A DNA stretch of 64,000 nucleotides from Alphaproteobacteria bacterium MedPE-SWcel (lineage in GTDB: Bacteria > Pseudomonadota > Alphaproteobacteria > Rhodobacterales > Rhodobacteraceae), in assembly GCA_001874255.1 (NCBI GenBank), contig MPDC01000017.1:38965-102964 (forward strand), in the 5' to 3' direction. The notes beneath the pieces were generated by a model. It was not told the DNA's origin. It saw only the letters and a list, made by a program, of their open reading frames with translations, and searched no databases. How positions within the stretch are numbered: position 1 is the first letter of the stretch; each line of letters opens with the position of its first letter. The position numbers and the translations under genes were made by a program. Positions 9,832 to 20,045 of the stretch are shown here, in pieces.

Positions 9832-11085
9832 CTATTGTTGCGGGGCGTACCAATTCGCCAGGCCGGCCTGCAGTTTTTCGGCAAGCGCCTCGGGGGTCTC
9901 AGTGCCCTTGATTGCGGCAGCGGATGCGCCCCAGGTTTCATTCTCCAGGTTCGGAGTGCCGCGCGACAGGATCTGATAGGTGGAGCGGATAGTGCTTTCG
10001 CACTCGCCACGCCAGCTCACAAACTCTTTGGCCAGCGGGTCGTTCATCTCGACCGGCGCGTTTGACAGCGGGAAGAAGCCCGGCAAGGCGTTCCCGAAGA
10101 TACTGGCAAACTCGGGCGATGCCACCCAGCTCAGGAAGGTCTGAGCCGCCTCGGGATGTTCGGTCGACGCATTCATGCCAATGCCGATATCCGTGTGATC
10201 TGAGATGTAGCAGGTGTCGCCTGCTGCCTTGACCGGCGGTTTGAAGGCTCCCATCTCAAAATCGGCCTGGGCGTTGAAGCCCGAGATCTCCCAGCTGCCG
10301 GCCGGATAGATCGCGGCGCGACCGAGTGTGAAGATGTTCTGGCTGTCCGGATAGGTCTGGGCCTCAAATCCGTCACCAAGGTAGTCCGCCCATTTGGCAA
10401 GGGTCTCAAACGGGGCCACCCACTGCGCATCGGTCAGTTTCTGCTCGCCTGCGATCAGTGCTTTGCGGCCTTCTTCGCCTTTCCAGTAGTTCGGGCCGAT
10501 GTTGTTGTATCCCATGGTCGCCGCTTCCCACTGGTCATTGGTGCCCATGGCCATCGGGATGTAGCTGCCGTCTTCCTTGATGGTTTCCAGCGCGGCAAAG
10601 AACTCATCCTCGGTCGTCGGAACGTCCAGTCCCAGCTCTTCGAATGCGTCCTTGTTGTAGATGAAACCGTGGATTACCGAGGCCATCGGCACACAGAAAC
10701 TGGCAGAGCCGTCGTCGGTCTGCCAAGCGGATTTGGCAACATCGGAAAAGTTGCCCATGGCGTCCATGTCGTCAAGATCAGCCAGATGACCGGCCTCGAA
10801 CAGCGCCAGAGAGGCGCCAAAAGGTCGGCAGGTGATCAGGTCGCCGGCAGAGCCTGCATCGAGTTTGGAGTTCAGCACGGCGTTGTATTCGGTCGGTGCG
10901 CTGGGCGTGAACTTGACCTTGATACCGGGGTGAGAGGCCTCAAACGCCGGAATGATCTTGTCCTGCCAAAGGGTCAGGTCGTCGTTGCGCCAGCTCTCGA
11001 CGGTCAAGGTGACGTCTTCGGCGAGGGCTGAAGTTGCGACCAGTGCGGTACCGGCCAGTGCGGTCAACATAAACTTGCTTTTCAT
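9832..11085 (-). CDS. Extracellular sugar-binding protein
   Basis: Signal peptide MKSKFMLTALAGTALVATSALA; family 1-like SBP; part of ABC operon. Confidence 0.88.
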   Translation of the reverse strand: MKSKFMLTALAGTALVATSALAEDVTLTVESWRNDDLTLWQDKIIPAFEASHPGIKVKFTPSAPTEYNAVLNSKLDAGSAGDLITCRPFGASLALFEAGHLADLDDMDAMGNFSDVAKSAWQTDDGSASFCVPMASVIHGFIYNKDAFEELGLDVPTTEDEFFAALETIKEDGSYIPMAMGTNDQWEAATMGYNNIGPNYWKGEEGRKALIAGEQKLTDAQWVAPFETLAKWADYLGDGFEAQTYPDSQNIFTLGRAAIYPAGSWEISGFNAQADFEMGAFKPPVKAAGDTCYISDHTDIGIGMNASTEHPEAAQTFLSWVASPEFASIFGNALPGFFPLSNAPVEMNDPLAKEFVSWRGECESTIRSTYQILSRGTPNLENETWGASAAAIKGTETPEALAEKLQAGLANWYAPQQ

Positions 11086-11118
11086 TGGGTCTTCCTCCTG
11101 TTGGAATGATTTTTTGGT

Positions 11119-12009
11119 CTATTTTGTGATGGTTTGCAGTGCAGGGCGCAGCTTGCCGGACGTTATCTGCAGGCGACGCTCTGCATCCGAGAGGTCTTGC
11201 GCCCCGGCCGCGATGAGGATCGCGCATTTGGTGTTCCCGTCTGCGGCCTCGATTGCAGTGGCTGCTGCGTCTTGGGCAACGTTTGCAGCGCGCGCAACGA
11301 TGTGCCGGGCGCGGGCGCGTAATTTGATATTGTCGGCGCGCAGGTTGACCATCATGCCGTCATGCACATGACCCAGTTCAATCGCCATGAGGGTGGACAG
11401 CATGTTCAGGGCAATTTTCTGAGCGGTTCCCGCCCCCATTCGGGTCGAGCCTGAGACAACTTCCGGTGCGGTATTCAGATGTATCGCGTGATCGCTGAGA
11501 TTCAGCAGTTCAGACCCTGCATTGTTTGCGATCCCGATCACGGTCGCCCCGCGTCGCTTGGCAAGGCGGGCCGCTTCGACCGTAAAAGGTGTGGTGCCGC
11601 TGGCCGAGACGCCGATGATCACGTCCGTGCTGTTGACGCCGGCCAGATCGCGCTTCAGGCCATTGATGTCATCCTCCGTGTCGCCGGGCATTTCCACGCC
11701 GACAGGCAGGCCTCCTGCCATGTGGATCCGAAGCTGCGTGGCTGGAATTGAGAAGGTTCCCCCCAGTTCCAGCGCATCGGCGGCGGCCATGAGGCCGGAG
11801 GACCCCGCCGCCGCATAGTGCAGGGTGCCGCCGGTTTGGATGGCACGCGCCATCGCCAGCGCACCACTGCAAATGGCATCGATCGCAGGCAGTGCGGCCT
11901 GTGCGGCGGCCTGCTGGGATTGCGCAAGGATGAGGGCCACGTCACTCAGGGCGCGGACGTCCAGATCTTTGGCTTTGGTGTGCAATTGTTCCGTGGCAGC
12001 GGTGGGCAC
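11119..12009 (-). CDS. murQ: N-acetylmuramic acid 6-phosphate etherase
   Basis: SIS domain; 'GSTRMGAGTAQKIALNMLSTLMAIELGHVHDGMMVNL' MurQ signature. Confidence 0.92.
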   Translation of the reverse strand: MPTAATEQLHTKAKDLDVRALSDVALILAQSQQAAAQAALPAIDAICSGALAMARAIQTGGTLHYAAAGSSGLMAAADALELGGTFSIPATQLRIHMAGGLPVGVEMPGDTEDDINGLKRDLAGVNSTDVIIGVSASGTTPFTVEAARLAKRRGATVIGIANNAGSELLNLSDHAIHLNTAPEVVSGSTRMGAGTAQKIALNMLSTLMAIELGHVHDGMMVNLRADNIKLRARARHIVARAANVAQDAAATAIEAADGNTKCAILIAAGAQDLSDAERRLQITSGKLRPALQTITK

Positions 12010-12188
12010 GTGATTCTCTCCAGGTTCACGTTGACGATACCGATTTGATACCTTTTGTCTACCATTTCATCCTGAGAAGCTGAGGTTTCCCCAAATTACG
12101 AAGAGGCTGTCCGTAGTTTTGATGTTTTTTTGCATGTGGTTTCCAATTAGTCTTTCCTGCGGATGATTGGCATTGTAATGGTATCTGC

Positions 12189-13067
12189 ATGGAGAATGCA
12201 TTGAAGACCTCTGTTCTTGCTCTTGATGGTGGCGGTACCCGGTGCCGACTGGCCCTTTCGGATGGGGCGTCGGTGGTCGCTGTCGAGGCTGGTTCAGCAA
12301 ATATTTCCACTGATCTCGCGGGCGCCGTATTGCAGGTGCGCGACGGTCTGGTTCGGCTGTCAGCCCGGACGGGGCATTCGTTCGCTGATCTGGTCTCCTG
12401 CCCGACCTACATCGGGATTGCAGGGGTTACGGGGGAGGTGATTGCCGACCGGTTTGCATCCATGTTGCCATTTCGGCGGGTGCGGGTCACGGATGACCGT
12501 CCCACGGCCTTGCGGGGCGCCCTCGGTGACCGTGACGGGTTTGTCGCGCATTGCGGCACGGGGTCGTTCTTTGCCAGTCAGCTGTCTGGGGCTGCACGGT
12601 TCGTTGGGGGGTGGGGTGCTGTTCTGGGCGATCCTGGATCTGCGCAATGGGTCGGGCGGCGGGCCTTGTCATCTGCCCTCGAGGAAGAGGATGGGCTGCG
12701 CCAACCCTCTGGCTTGGGGCAGCAGATGCTCGACCGGTTTGGCGGCGCATCCGGGATCGTCGCTTTTGCCGGCTCGGCCCAACCTGCGGACTTTGGGATG
12801 ATCGCACCGCAGGTGACGGGTCTGGCCGCGCGTGATGACCTGCTGGCCGTCGAGATCCTGAGCGCCGCGGCGCAGGAAATTTCCGGCACTCTGCTCAAAC
12901 TTGGATGGCAAGCGGGCATGCCGCTGTGTCTGACCGGGGGCATAGCGCCAGAGTTCAGACCGTTTTTGCCAGTGTCGATGCAGGATGCATGCATCGAGCC
13001 GGTCGGAACGCCGCTTGATGGCGCCATTGCGCTCGCCTGGGATTTCGCGAAGGAAGGTGGCGCATGA
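12189..13067 (+). CDS. BadF/BadG-type ATPase, predicted GlcNAc/MurNAc kinase
   Basis: 'LALDGGGTRCRLAL' phosphate-1 motif, 'CGTGSFF' phosphate motif; gene context. Confidence 0.82.
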   Translation: MENALKTSVLALDGGGTRCRLALSDGASVVAVEAGSANISTDLAGAVLQVRDGLVRLSARTGHSFADLVSCPTYIGIAGVTGEVIADRFASMLPFRRVRVTDDRPTALRGALGDRDGFVAHCGTGSFFASQLSGAARFVGGWGAVLGDPGSAQWVGRRALSSALEEEDGLRQPSGLGQQMLDRFGGASGIVAFAGSAQPADFGMIAPQVTGLAARDDLLAVEILSAAAQEISGTLLKLGWQAGMPLCLTGGIAPEFRPFLPVSMQDACIEPVGTPLDGAIALAWDFAKEGGA

Positions 13068-13819
13068 GCATTACCGAGTTTCTGCAACCGGTGAATTGGT
13101 TCGACCAGGGGAGCGGACCACGGTATGTCCAGCTGCGCCGTCGGCTGGAGGATGCGATCCGAACCGGCGTTTTGCCACCGAACAGCTCCCTGCCGCCCGA
13201 GCGCGAGATTGCGGAGATTACCGACCTGTCACGTGTTACGGTGCGCAAGGCGATGCAGGAGCTGGTCCAGCAAGGCGCTATTGAACAGCGTCAGGGGTCG
13301 GGGACATTCGTGTGTGACAATCCTGCGCGGGTCGAACAATCCTTGTCGCATCTGACATCGTTTACCGAAGACATGCAGCAACGTGGGGTGGAAACAACGT
13401 CGACCTGGCTCGAACGCGGCATCTTTCTGCCGAGCGAGGAGGAGGTCGACGTCCTTGATCTCGGGGCGGAACTGTCGGTTGCCAGAATATATCGCCTGCG
13501 TGCAGCGGGAGGGCAGCCGATGGCCTTGGAACGTGCCGCGCTTCCACTCACGGTTCTGCCGAACCCTCTTGAGGTGACGACGTCCCTCTATGCCACCCTC
13601 GAACGTCTCGGACATCGTCCGGTGCGCGCGGTGCAAAAGATATCCGCGATCAACCTGCAGGCCACCGAAGCCGGGCTGCTCGGTGTTGCGGAGGGAACGG
13701 CCGGTTTGCGAATTCAGCGCGTTTCATATCTGGCCGATGGCCGTGTGGCGGAGCTGACACGATCCATTTATCGGGGCGATGCATATGATTTCGTCGCCGA
13801 ACTGCGGTTGTCCAATTGA
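13064..13819 (+). CDS. GntR family regulator with UTRA domain
   Basis: 'YVQLRRRLEDAIRTGVLPPNSSLPPEREIAEITDLSRVTVRKAMQELVQQGAIEQRQGSGTFV' GntR HTH. Confidence 0.92.
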   Translation: MSITEFLQPVNWFDQGSGPRYVQLRRRLEDAIRTGVLPPNSSLPPEREIAEITDLSRVTVRKAMQELVQQGAIEQRQGSGTFVCDNPARVEQSLSHLTSFTEDMQQRGVETTSTWLERGIFLPSEEEVDVLDLGAELSVARIYRLRAAGGQPMALERAALPLTVLPNPLEVTTSLYATLERLGHRPVRAVQKISAINLQATEAGLLGVAEGTAGLRIQRVSYLADGRVAELTRSIYRGDAYDFVAELRLSN

Positions 13820-13832
13820 AGGGATATTGGCC

Positions 13833-14861
13833 ATGAACGCTCTCCGGACGCAGATGCGGCGCGAGATTGATGAAATTCCTGACGCGGTTGAACATTTGCT
13901 GATCAACGGGTCTGATGCGGTCACGTCAACCGCCGCGCATATTCGCGACCTGGCGCCGGGCTATCTTTTGTCCGTGGCGCGGGGGTCCTCGGACCATGCC
14001 TGCACGTATCTGAAATACGCCAGCGAATTGCTGCTGGGCCTGCCAATGGCCTCGGTCGGCCCCTCGGTGAAATCGATCTATGGCGTCGATCTCATGTGCA
14101 AGGGCGCATTGAGTCTCTCGGTGTCCCAATCCGGAAAAAGCCCGGACATCGTGCAGCTGACCTCGGCATTCACGGCCGGCGGCGCATATACGGTGGCGAT
14201 TACCAATGATGCCATGTCTCCGTTGGCGGAAGCGTCAGAAGCCATCTTGCCGATCCATGCAGGCCCTGAGTTGAGCGTTGCGGCCACCAAGACCTTTGTG
14301 ACTTCGCTGGTGGCGGGGCTGTGGCTGATGGCTGAGGTCAAGCAGGACGCAGAGCTTCTGAGCGCAATTCGCAGGCTGCCGGTGCATCTGGCCAAGGCAA
14401 AGGAGTGCAACTGGAGCGCCGCAATCGAGGCGGTCGGCGGGCAATCGCTCTATACGCTGGGGCGGGGTCCGAGCTGGGCGATTTCCAACGAGGCGGCACT
14501 GAAGTTCAAGGAAACCTGCCAGATCCATGCTGAGAGCTATTCTGCAGCAGAGGTCCTGCATGGGCCGGTGTCCATCGTTGGTCGCGAATTCCCGGTCATC
14601 GCGTTTGCCGCCGGTGATGCTGCCGAGGCCAGCGTCGCAGAAATCGCAGAGGCCTTGGCGGCCAAGGGGGCGCGCGTATTCGCCACAACCGAACAGGCCA
14701 AGGGCGTTGAGGTTCTGCCGCATGTGCGGACGGATCATTGGATCACTGATCCGATCGCAAGTATCGTTTCGTTCTATGGCATGGTCGAAACCGTTGCGGT
14801 GCGGCGCGGTGTCAATCCAGATGCGCCAAGGCACCTGAACAAAGTGACGGAAACCATATGA
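13833..14861 (+). CDS. SIS domain protein, NagB-II-like glucosamine-6-phosphate deaminase
   Basis: Two SIS domains: 'SVARGSSDHACTYLKYASE', 'LGRGPSWAISNEAALKFKETCQIHAESYSAAEVLHGP'. Confidence 0.82.
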   Translation: MNALRTQMRREIDEIPDAVEHLLINGSDAVTSTAAHIRDLAPGYLLSVARGSSDHACTYLKYASELLLGLPMASVGPSVKSIYGVDLMCKGALSLSVSQSGKSPDIVQLTSAFTAGGAYTVAITNDAMSPLAEASEAILPIHAGPELSVAATKTFVTSLVAGLWLMAEVKQDAELLSAIRRLPVHLAKAKECNWSAAIEAVGGQSLYTLGRGPSWAISNEAALKFKETCQIHAESYSAAEVLHGPVSIVGREFPVIAFAAGDAAEASVAEIAEALAAKGARVFATTEQAKGVEVLPHVRTDHWITDPIASIVSFYGMVETVAVRRGVNPDAPRHLNKVTETI

Positions 14862-16000
14862 CACAAGCGCTATGTACCTACACGGGCGGGCCGATCTTTG
14901 ACGGGGTGCGCCTGCGAGAGGGATACGCCGCGCAGTTCCGGGAGGGGAGGCTTGTTGCTCTGATGCCGTCAGCCGAACTGAATGAACGTGGCGAGGACAT
15001 TGATCTCAAAGGCGACATCCTGTCGCCTGGCTATGTGGATCTGCAGGTCAATGGTGGCGGTGGGGTCATGCTCAATGATGCGCCGGGCCCTGCGGACATT
15101 ATTCGGATCATCGAGGCGCATCGCGCAATGGGGGCGACCACGATTTTGCCGACCCTGATAACCGATACCGCTGAAAAGACCGCAGCCGCCCTTGCTGCGG
15201 CAATTGCGGCGGCTGATGCGGGGATGCGCGGGTTTGGCGGCCTGCATCTGGAAGGCCCGCATTTGTCCGTCGCGCGGAAGGGCGCGCATGATGCGGCACT
15301 GATCCGGCCGATGGATGCGGAGGATCTGGAGCGGATATGCAGAGCGGCCGGACGTTTGCCGAAATTGAAAGTGACGATAGCCCCGGAAAATGTCACTCCG
15401 GAGCAGGTGAGCCGCCTGGTGGCCGCCGGTGTCCTGGTGTCGCTGGGCCATACGGATGCGCCTTTTGAAACCTGCGTGTCCTACGTCAGGGCCGGGGCGC
15501 GTTGCGCCACTCATCTGTTCAACGCCATGAGCCAGCTCGGCAACCGTATGCCGGGTCTTGTCGGTGCGGTTCTGGAGACGCCCGAGATGTCTGCGGGCCT
15601 GATTGCGGATGGTATCCATGTTCATCCGGCCAGCCTGCGTGCGGCCTGGGTGGCCAAGCGGCGGGGGGAGGGGCGTCTTTTCCTTGTCAGCGACGCGATG
15701 GCGGTTGCCGGTACAGACAGGACAGAGTTCGAGCTCGAAGGCCGACTGATCACGCGCCGCGATGGCCGACTGTGTTTGCCCGATGGGACATTGGCCGGTG
15801 CTGATCTCGATCTGACCACTGCGCTCGCCGTTCTGACGCAGCGCTGTGATGTGGACCTGGCGGATGCGCTGGCGGCGGCGACTGCAGTGCCTGCAGGTTT
15901 GATCGGCCAGACGGTTGATCTCAGTTCTCCGGGCTATGCTCTTTCGAACATGATCCGCATCGCCCGGGATCTTTCGTCCGCGGCGCCTGTGGTGGCGTGA
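14858..16000 (+). CDS. nagA: N-acetylglucosamine-6-phosphate deacetylase
   Basis: 'DILSPGYVDLQVNGGGGVMLND', 'GGLHLEGPHL', 'THLFNAMSQL' motifs. Confidence 0.93.
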   Translation: MTQALCTYTGGPIFDGVRLREGYAAQFREGRLVALMPSAELNERGEDIDLKGDILSPGYVDLQVNGGGGVMLNDAPGPADIIRIIEAHRAMGATTILPTLITDTAEKTAAALAAAIAAADAGMRGFGGLHLEGPHLSVARKGAHDAALIRPMDAEDLERICRAAGRLPKLKVTIAPENVTPEQVSRLVAAGVLVSLGHTDAPFETCVSYVRAGARCATHLFNAMSQLGNRMPGLVGAVLETPEMSAGLIADGIHVHPASLRAAWVAKRRGEGRLFLVSDAMAVAGTDRTEFELEGRLITRRDGRLCLPDGTLAGADLDLTTALAVLTQRCDVDLADALAAATAVPAGLIGQTVDLSSPGYALSNMIRIARDLSSAAPVVA

Positions 16001-16110
16001 TCGCTGGCCCGGCAGGGTGACGCAAGGTTTTTGAAAATGGCACGATCTGCAAATGTCTGCGCGTGGCGGACCGGCTAGGGTGTTTCTGACTGGCTGCCGC
16101 GGAGGAGACA

Positions 16111-16569
16111 ATGAAGCTGACCGTCAATGGAACCGCCCACGAGGTCGATGTGGAGCCCGAGATGCCTTTGCTATGGGTGTTGCGGGATGAATTGAACATC
16201 AAGGGTCCAAAATACGGCTGTGGAGTCGCCCAATGCGGCGCCTGCACGGTGCATGTGGACGGGATTGCCGTGCGGTCTTGCCAATTGCCGGTCGGAGATC
16301 TGGAGGGCGAGGTCCTGACGATCGAAGGCCTGGGCTCCCCAGAGAGTTTGCACGCCGTGCAAGACGCCTGGATCGCCCATCACGTTGCGCAATGCGGCTA
16401 CTGCCAATCGGGTCAGATCATGCAGGCCGCCAGTCTTCTCGAAATGACACCGCAGCCAACGGACGCCGAGATCGATGAGGCGATGTCCGGCAATCTGTGT
16501 CGATGCGGAACCTATCCCCGCATCCGGGCCGCCATCCACACGGCCGCCCGGACATTGAGCGAGGCATAG
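16111..16569 (+). CDS. (2Fe-2S)-binding subunit, isoquinoline 1-oxidoreductase alpha-type
   Basis: '[16 protein letters not shown]', '[12 protein letters not shown]', '[16 protein letters not shown]'. Confidence 0.92.
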   Translation: MKLTVNGTAHEVDVEPEMPLLWVLRDELNIKGPKYGCGVAQCGACTVHVDGIAVRSCQLPVGDLEGEVLTIEGLGSPESLHAVQDAWIAHHVAQCGYCQSGQIMQAASLLEMTPQPTDAEIDEAMSGNLCRCGTYPRIRAAIHTAARTLSEA

Positions 16570-16572
16570 AGC

Positions 16573-18825
16573 ATGAGCCGCATTGCTACACTGACCCGCC
16601 GAACGTTTCTTGTCGGCTCCACCGCCGTTGCAGGCGGTGTGGCCTTCGGGATCTATCTGGCCAGGAAACCAATTCCGAACCCGCTGCTGGATGGGCTGGT
16701 GGACGGAGAGGTGGCGCTGACCCCTTTTGTGAAAATCGATGCCGAAGGGATCACACTGATCACGCCGCGCGCCGATATGGGGCAGGGTACATACTCTATT
16801 CAGGCCTATCTCATCGCGGAAGAGCTGGATATCGATCCTGCCACGGCCACGTTGTCTCCCGGTACGCCGGGGCCTGCGTATCACAACGCGACGATCCTTG
16901 CGGAAGGGGTCCCGTACCCGGCCTTCGACGACAGCTTTGTGGCAGAGAGCTTGCGCAATTTCATGGCGGTTCCGGCCAAGCTGTTCTCTGTCCAGATCAC
17001 GGGTGGGTCATCGACAGTCCCGGATGGGTTCGATCGGTTGCGGACAGCGGGCGCAATCGCGCGGGAAACACTGAAGGAGGCGGCTGCCCGGCGGACAGGT
17101 TCCGCGCGGGGCGATTTGAAGACCCAGGATGGTTTCGTCCTGCTGCCGACAGGGGAACGGATCGCCTATACCGATCTTGCCGCAGAGGCAGCACAGATCG
17201 CGCCCGTCGGCGATGTCTCCCTGCGTCCATCCTCGGAGTGGCGGTACCTTGGTCAGTCAGCCCTGCCGCGGCTGGATATGGCGCGGAAATGCACGGGCAC
17301 CGAGGTCTATGGCATCGATCTGGAGTTTGATGACATGCTGCACGCCACCGTGCGGGCGAACCCTGCGATCGGCGCGGGCATCGCTCAATTCGACAGCGCC
17401 GGGGCGGAGGACATGCGAGGCGTGCACAGTATCGTGCAGATATCGCAGGGGATCGGGGTGATTGCCGACAACACCTGGCGAGCGTTTCAGGCGGCGGAGT
17501 ATTTGGACATCAGTTGGGACTATCCGGAGTATCCCGGCTCGTCGGAGGGGCTGTATCAGGAGCTGGAGGCGGCTCTGAATGCGCCCGAGACCTATGACCA
17601 CAGACAGCGGGACGACGGGAATGTCGACCGCGCCCTGTCCGGTGGCGACGTCATCACAGCAGAGTATCGGGTGCCCTATCTCGCGCATGCGCCGATGGAG
17701 CCGATGAATGCCGTGGTTCGGGTCGATGGAGAGTCTGTGGAAATCTGGACCGGCACCCAAATCCCTGTATTCGTCCGTGACCGGGCCGCCCGTATCGCGG
17801 GTGTGAAAGCGGACAACGTCGAGGTGCATGTCCTGCCGATGGGCGGAAGCTTCGGCCATCGGCTGGAAATGACCCATGTGGAACAGGCGGTGGAATTGGC
17901 CATGGCCGTGCCGGGACGCCATTTGAAGATGACATGGAGCCGCGAAGAAGACATGACCCATGACTACCCGCGTCCTGCGTCTGTCGCACGGGCGCGTGGC
18001 GCGGTTTCCGACGGACAGGTCTCCGCATTCGATCTGTCCGTCAGCCAATCCGCCATGGCGCCGGAATGGTTGGAACGGTTGAGCGGCCGGAAATTGCCGG
18101 GTCCCGATGCAAGCATCACCACCGGGTCCTGGGATCAACCGTTTGCGATTCCTGACTACCGGGTCACAGGCTATCGCGCACCATCCATGGTCCCGGTCTC
18201 GTCCTGGCGCTCGGTGGGGGCCTCCGGGAACGGGTTTTATCACGATTGCTTTCTGGACGAGCTGATCCATGCGGCCGGAGCCGATCCGCTTGCCGAACGA
18301 ATGCGTCTCTGCATGCATGAGCCGTCCCGCAAGGTGCTGGAGGCCGTGGGAGAGATGTCTGGCTGGAATGGCCCGGCGCGCGGTGGCGGGCGGGGGCGCG
18401 GCGTCGGCTTCTGCATGTCGTTTGGCGTGCCCTGCGCACAGGTGGTTGACGTGGCGCAGACTGCAGAGGGGATCCGGATCGCAAAGGTCTATGTTGCGGT
18501 CGATGTGGGCGAGGTGCTCGATCCAACCAACCTTGAGGCCCAGGTCTTTGGGGGTGTGATCTGGGGATTGGGCCATGCGATGAACTGTGAGTTGACCTAC
18601 GAAGGTCATGTGCCGGATCAAACCAATTTCTATGATTATGAAGGCATGCGTCTGTACCAGGCGCCTGACATCACGGTCAGGGCGCTCACCAATGGCCCGT
18701 CCATCCGCGGTATCGGGGAACCTGCTGTGCCGCCTGCGGCGCCCGCGCTCGCCAACGCGATTTTTGCAGCAACCGGACAGCGTATTCGCGAACTGCCCCT
18801 GAACAAGCATATTGATTTTGTGTGA
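16573..18825 (+). CDS. Molybdopterin-binding aldehyde oxidase/IorB-like subunit with Tat-type N-terminus
   Basis: 'LTRRTFLVGSTAVAGG'; xanthine dehydrogenase-like MoCo domains; downstream of IorA-like subunit. Confidence 0.9.
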   Translation: MSRIATLTRRTFLVGSTAVAGGVAFGIYLARKPIPNPLLDGLVDGEVALTPFVKIDAEGITLITPRADMGQGTYSIQAYLIAEELDIDPATATLSPGTPGPAYHNATILAEGVPYPAFDDSFVAESLRNFMAVPAKLFSVQITGGSSTVPDGFDRLRTAGAIARETLKEAAARRTGSARGDLKTQDGFVLLPTGERIAYTDLAAEAAQIAPVGDVSLRPSSEWRYLGQSALPRLDMARKCTGTEVYGIDLEFDDMLHATVRANPAIGAGIAQFDSAGAEDMRGVHSIVQISQGIGVIADNTWRAFQAAEYLDISWDYPEYPGSSEGLYQELEAALNAPETYDHRQRDDGNVDRALSGGDVITAEYRVPYLAHAPMEPMNAVVRVDGESVEIWTGTQIPVFVRDRAARIAGVKADNVEVHVLPMGGSFGHRLEMTHVEQAVELAMAVPGRHLKMTWSREEDMTHDYPRPASVARARGAVSDGQVSAFDLSVSQSAMAPEWLERLSGRKLPGPDASITTGSWDQPFAIPDYRVTGYRAPSMVPVSSWRSVGASGNGFYHDCFLDELIHAAGADPLAERMRLCMHEPSRKVLEAVGEMSGWNGPARGGGRGRGVGFCMSFGVPCAQVVDVAQTAEGIRIAKVYVAVDVGEVLDPTNLEAQVFGGVIWGLGHAMNCELTYEGHVPDQTNFYDYEGMRLYQAPDITVRALTNGPSIRGIGEPAVPPAAPALANAIFAATGQRIRELPLNKHIDFV

Positions 18826-19021
18826 GGAAGGATTTTCCAGTGCTCGCGAGCCCATTTTCTGTTCGCGCCGCAACTGGCTCGCCAAATCCCGCTCTGCTGG
18901 CCGAGACGGGTCCGGGGCTCATGCGGGGGACCGGGCGACGGGATTGGTTTGCCATGCTGAAGAATGGGGTCGCCTGTGATGCCTGTGATGCCGGTAGCGT
19001 GACAGCGTAGGAGATCCTGGA

Positions 19022-19168
19022 ATGGATGATGAGATGACAGGTCCAGTGCCGGGGTTCGCGGCCTTGTTCGCCAAGGGCACGATCACATATGCAGAGGCGC
19101 GAGGTATCGATCCTGAGGTGGCAGATCGTAGCATGCGACAACTCTTTCTTGCGGCACGGGGCAGATGA
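19022..19168 (+). CDS. Short ORF of unknown function (48 aa), MDDEMTGPVPGFAALFAKGTITYAEARGID...
   Basis: RBS-like 'ggagatcctgga' before ATG; not in the supplied track; may be a decayed gene fragment. Confidence 0.3.
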   Translation: MDDEMTGPVPGFAALFAKGTITYAEARGIDPEVADRSMRQLFLAARGR

Positions 19169-19326
19169 TCGCGGGCGGCAAGGCAAGCCCCTCGGTTCAC
19201 CTGCAGGGGATGATTGAACTACACAGCTGCAACTGCGGCCGCTCTGGATGTCCTGCGGAGGTCCGACGTGCGCGATCTGATCGCCGAAGGGTTGGGCGCA
19301 GCTGTCGCCCGGTGCCACAAGATGGG

Positions 19327-19953
19327 CTATCCCTGCCGGAGGCTGTGCCGGTCCATAAAGGCCGCAACCTCTTCGGGTTCCGGTTGCCGGCCAGAGAACA
19401 TTTCGACGTAATGCGGTACCCGTGCGAGCCTCGCGGCCGGGTTTTCTTCGACTTGTAGCGAGATATAGCCAATCTGGGTGTAGATCACTGTCAGGCTTCG
19501 CACATCGGCCTGCGCAGGGCTGTAGCCAAATCGCCTGAACATGTCCCGTACGGCAGCGATGCGTGCTGCATCCGCGTCATGCAGGCGGGCGGCAAGCACC
19601 GGGTCGATGCGTGCCCAGTTTCGGATCGCCAGATCCAGTCGCGTATCGAACAGCCGCGGCGAGAGCCAGCAGTCCATCAGATTGAAGAGGGCCTGATTGA
19701 CCGTCTCGGCCGGAGCGTCGCATCTTGCTTGTATCTGACCGGTGTTGCGGGTTTCCCAGGTTGCGATCATCGCATCGTGCAGGGCGCTCAGATCTTTGAA
19801 ATACCAGTAAAATCCGGTGCGCGTCTGTCCCAGGGATTTGGCCAATGGCATGATTTTGACGGCTTCGATGCCGTTTGTCGTCAGAAGATCGAGTGCAGCA
19901 TCGAGCCAAAGTTGGCGAGAGCCTCGGATGCGGGTGTTGGAGGATTGCAGCAT
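19327..19953 (-). CDS. TetR family regulator
   Basis: N-terminal HTH 'LDAALDLLTTNGIEAVKIMPLAKSLGQTRTGFYWYFKDLSALHDAMI'. Confidence 0.88.
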   Translation of the reverse strand: MLQSSNTRIRGSRQLWLDAALDLLTTNGIEAVKIMPLAKSLGQTRTGFYWYFKDLSALHDAMIATWETRNTGQIQARCDAPAETVNQALFNLMDCWLSPRLFDTRLDLAIRNWARIDPVLAARLHDADAARIAAVRDMFRRFGYSPAQADVRSLTVIYTQIGYISLQVEENPAARLARVPHYVEMFSGRQPEPEEVAAFMDRHSLRQG

Positions 19954-20045
19954 AGCCGGAGTTTAAAATAGTTGACACATGTGTCAAGTCGCATGCAGGC
20001 TGACGTAACACCTCTGTCCAGACCCTGTATCGAGAAGGCAGCGCC

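Noticed and set aside
14969-16111. 380-aa antisense ORF opposite nagA
   Set aside because: Shadow ORF; the forward strand clearly encodes NagA
17257-18885. 542-aa antisense ORF opposite iorB
   Set aside because: Shadow ORF on the opposite strand of a well-supported gene in GC-rich DNA; low-complexity His/Arg/Gly composition and no recognisable domain
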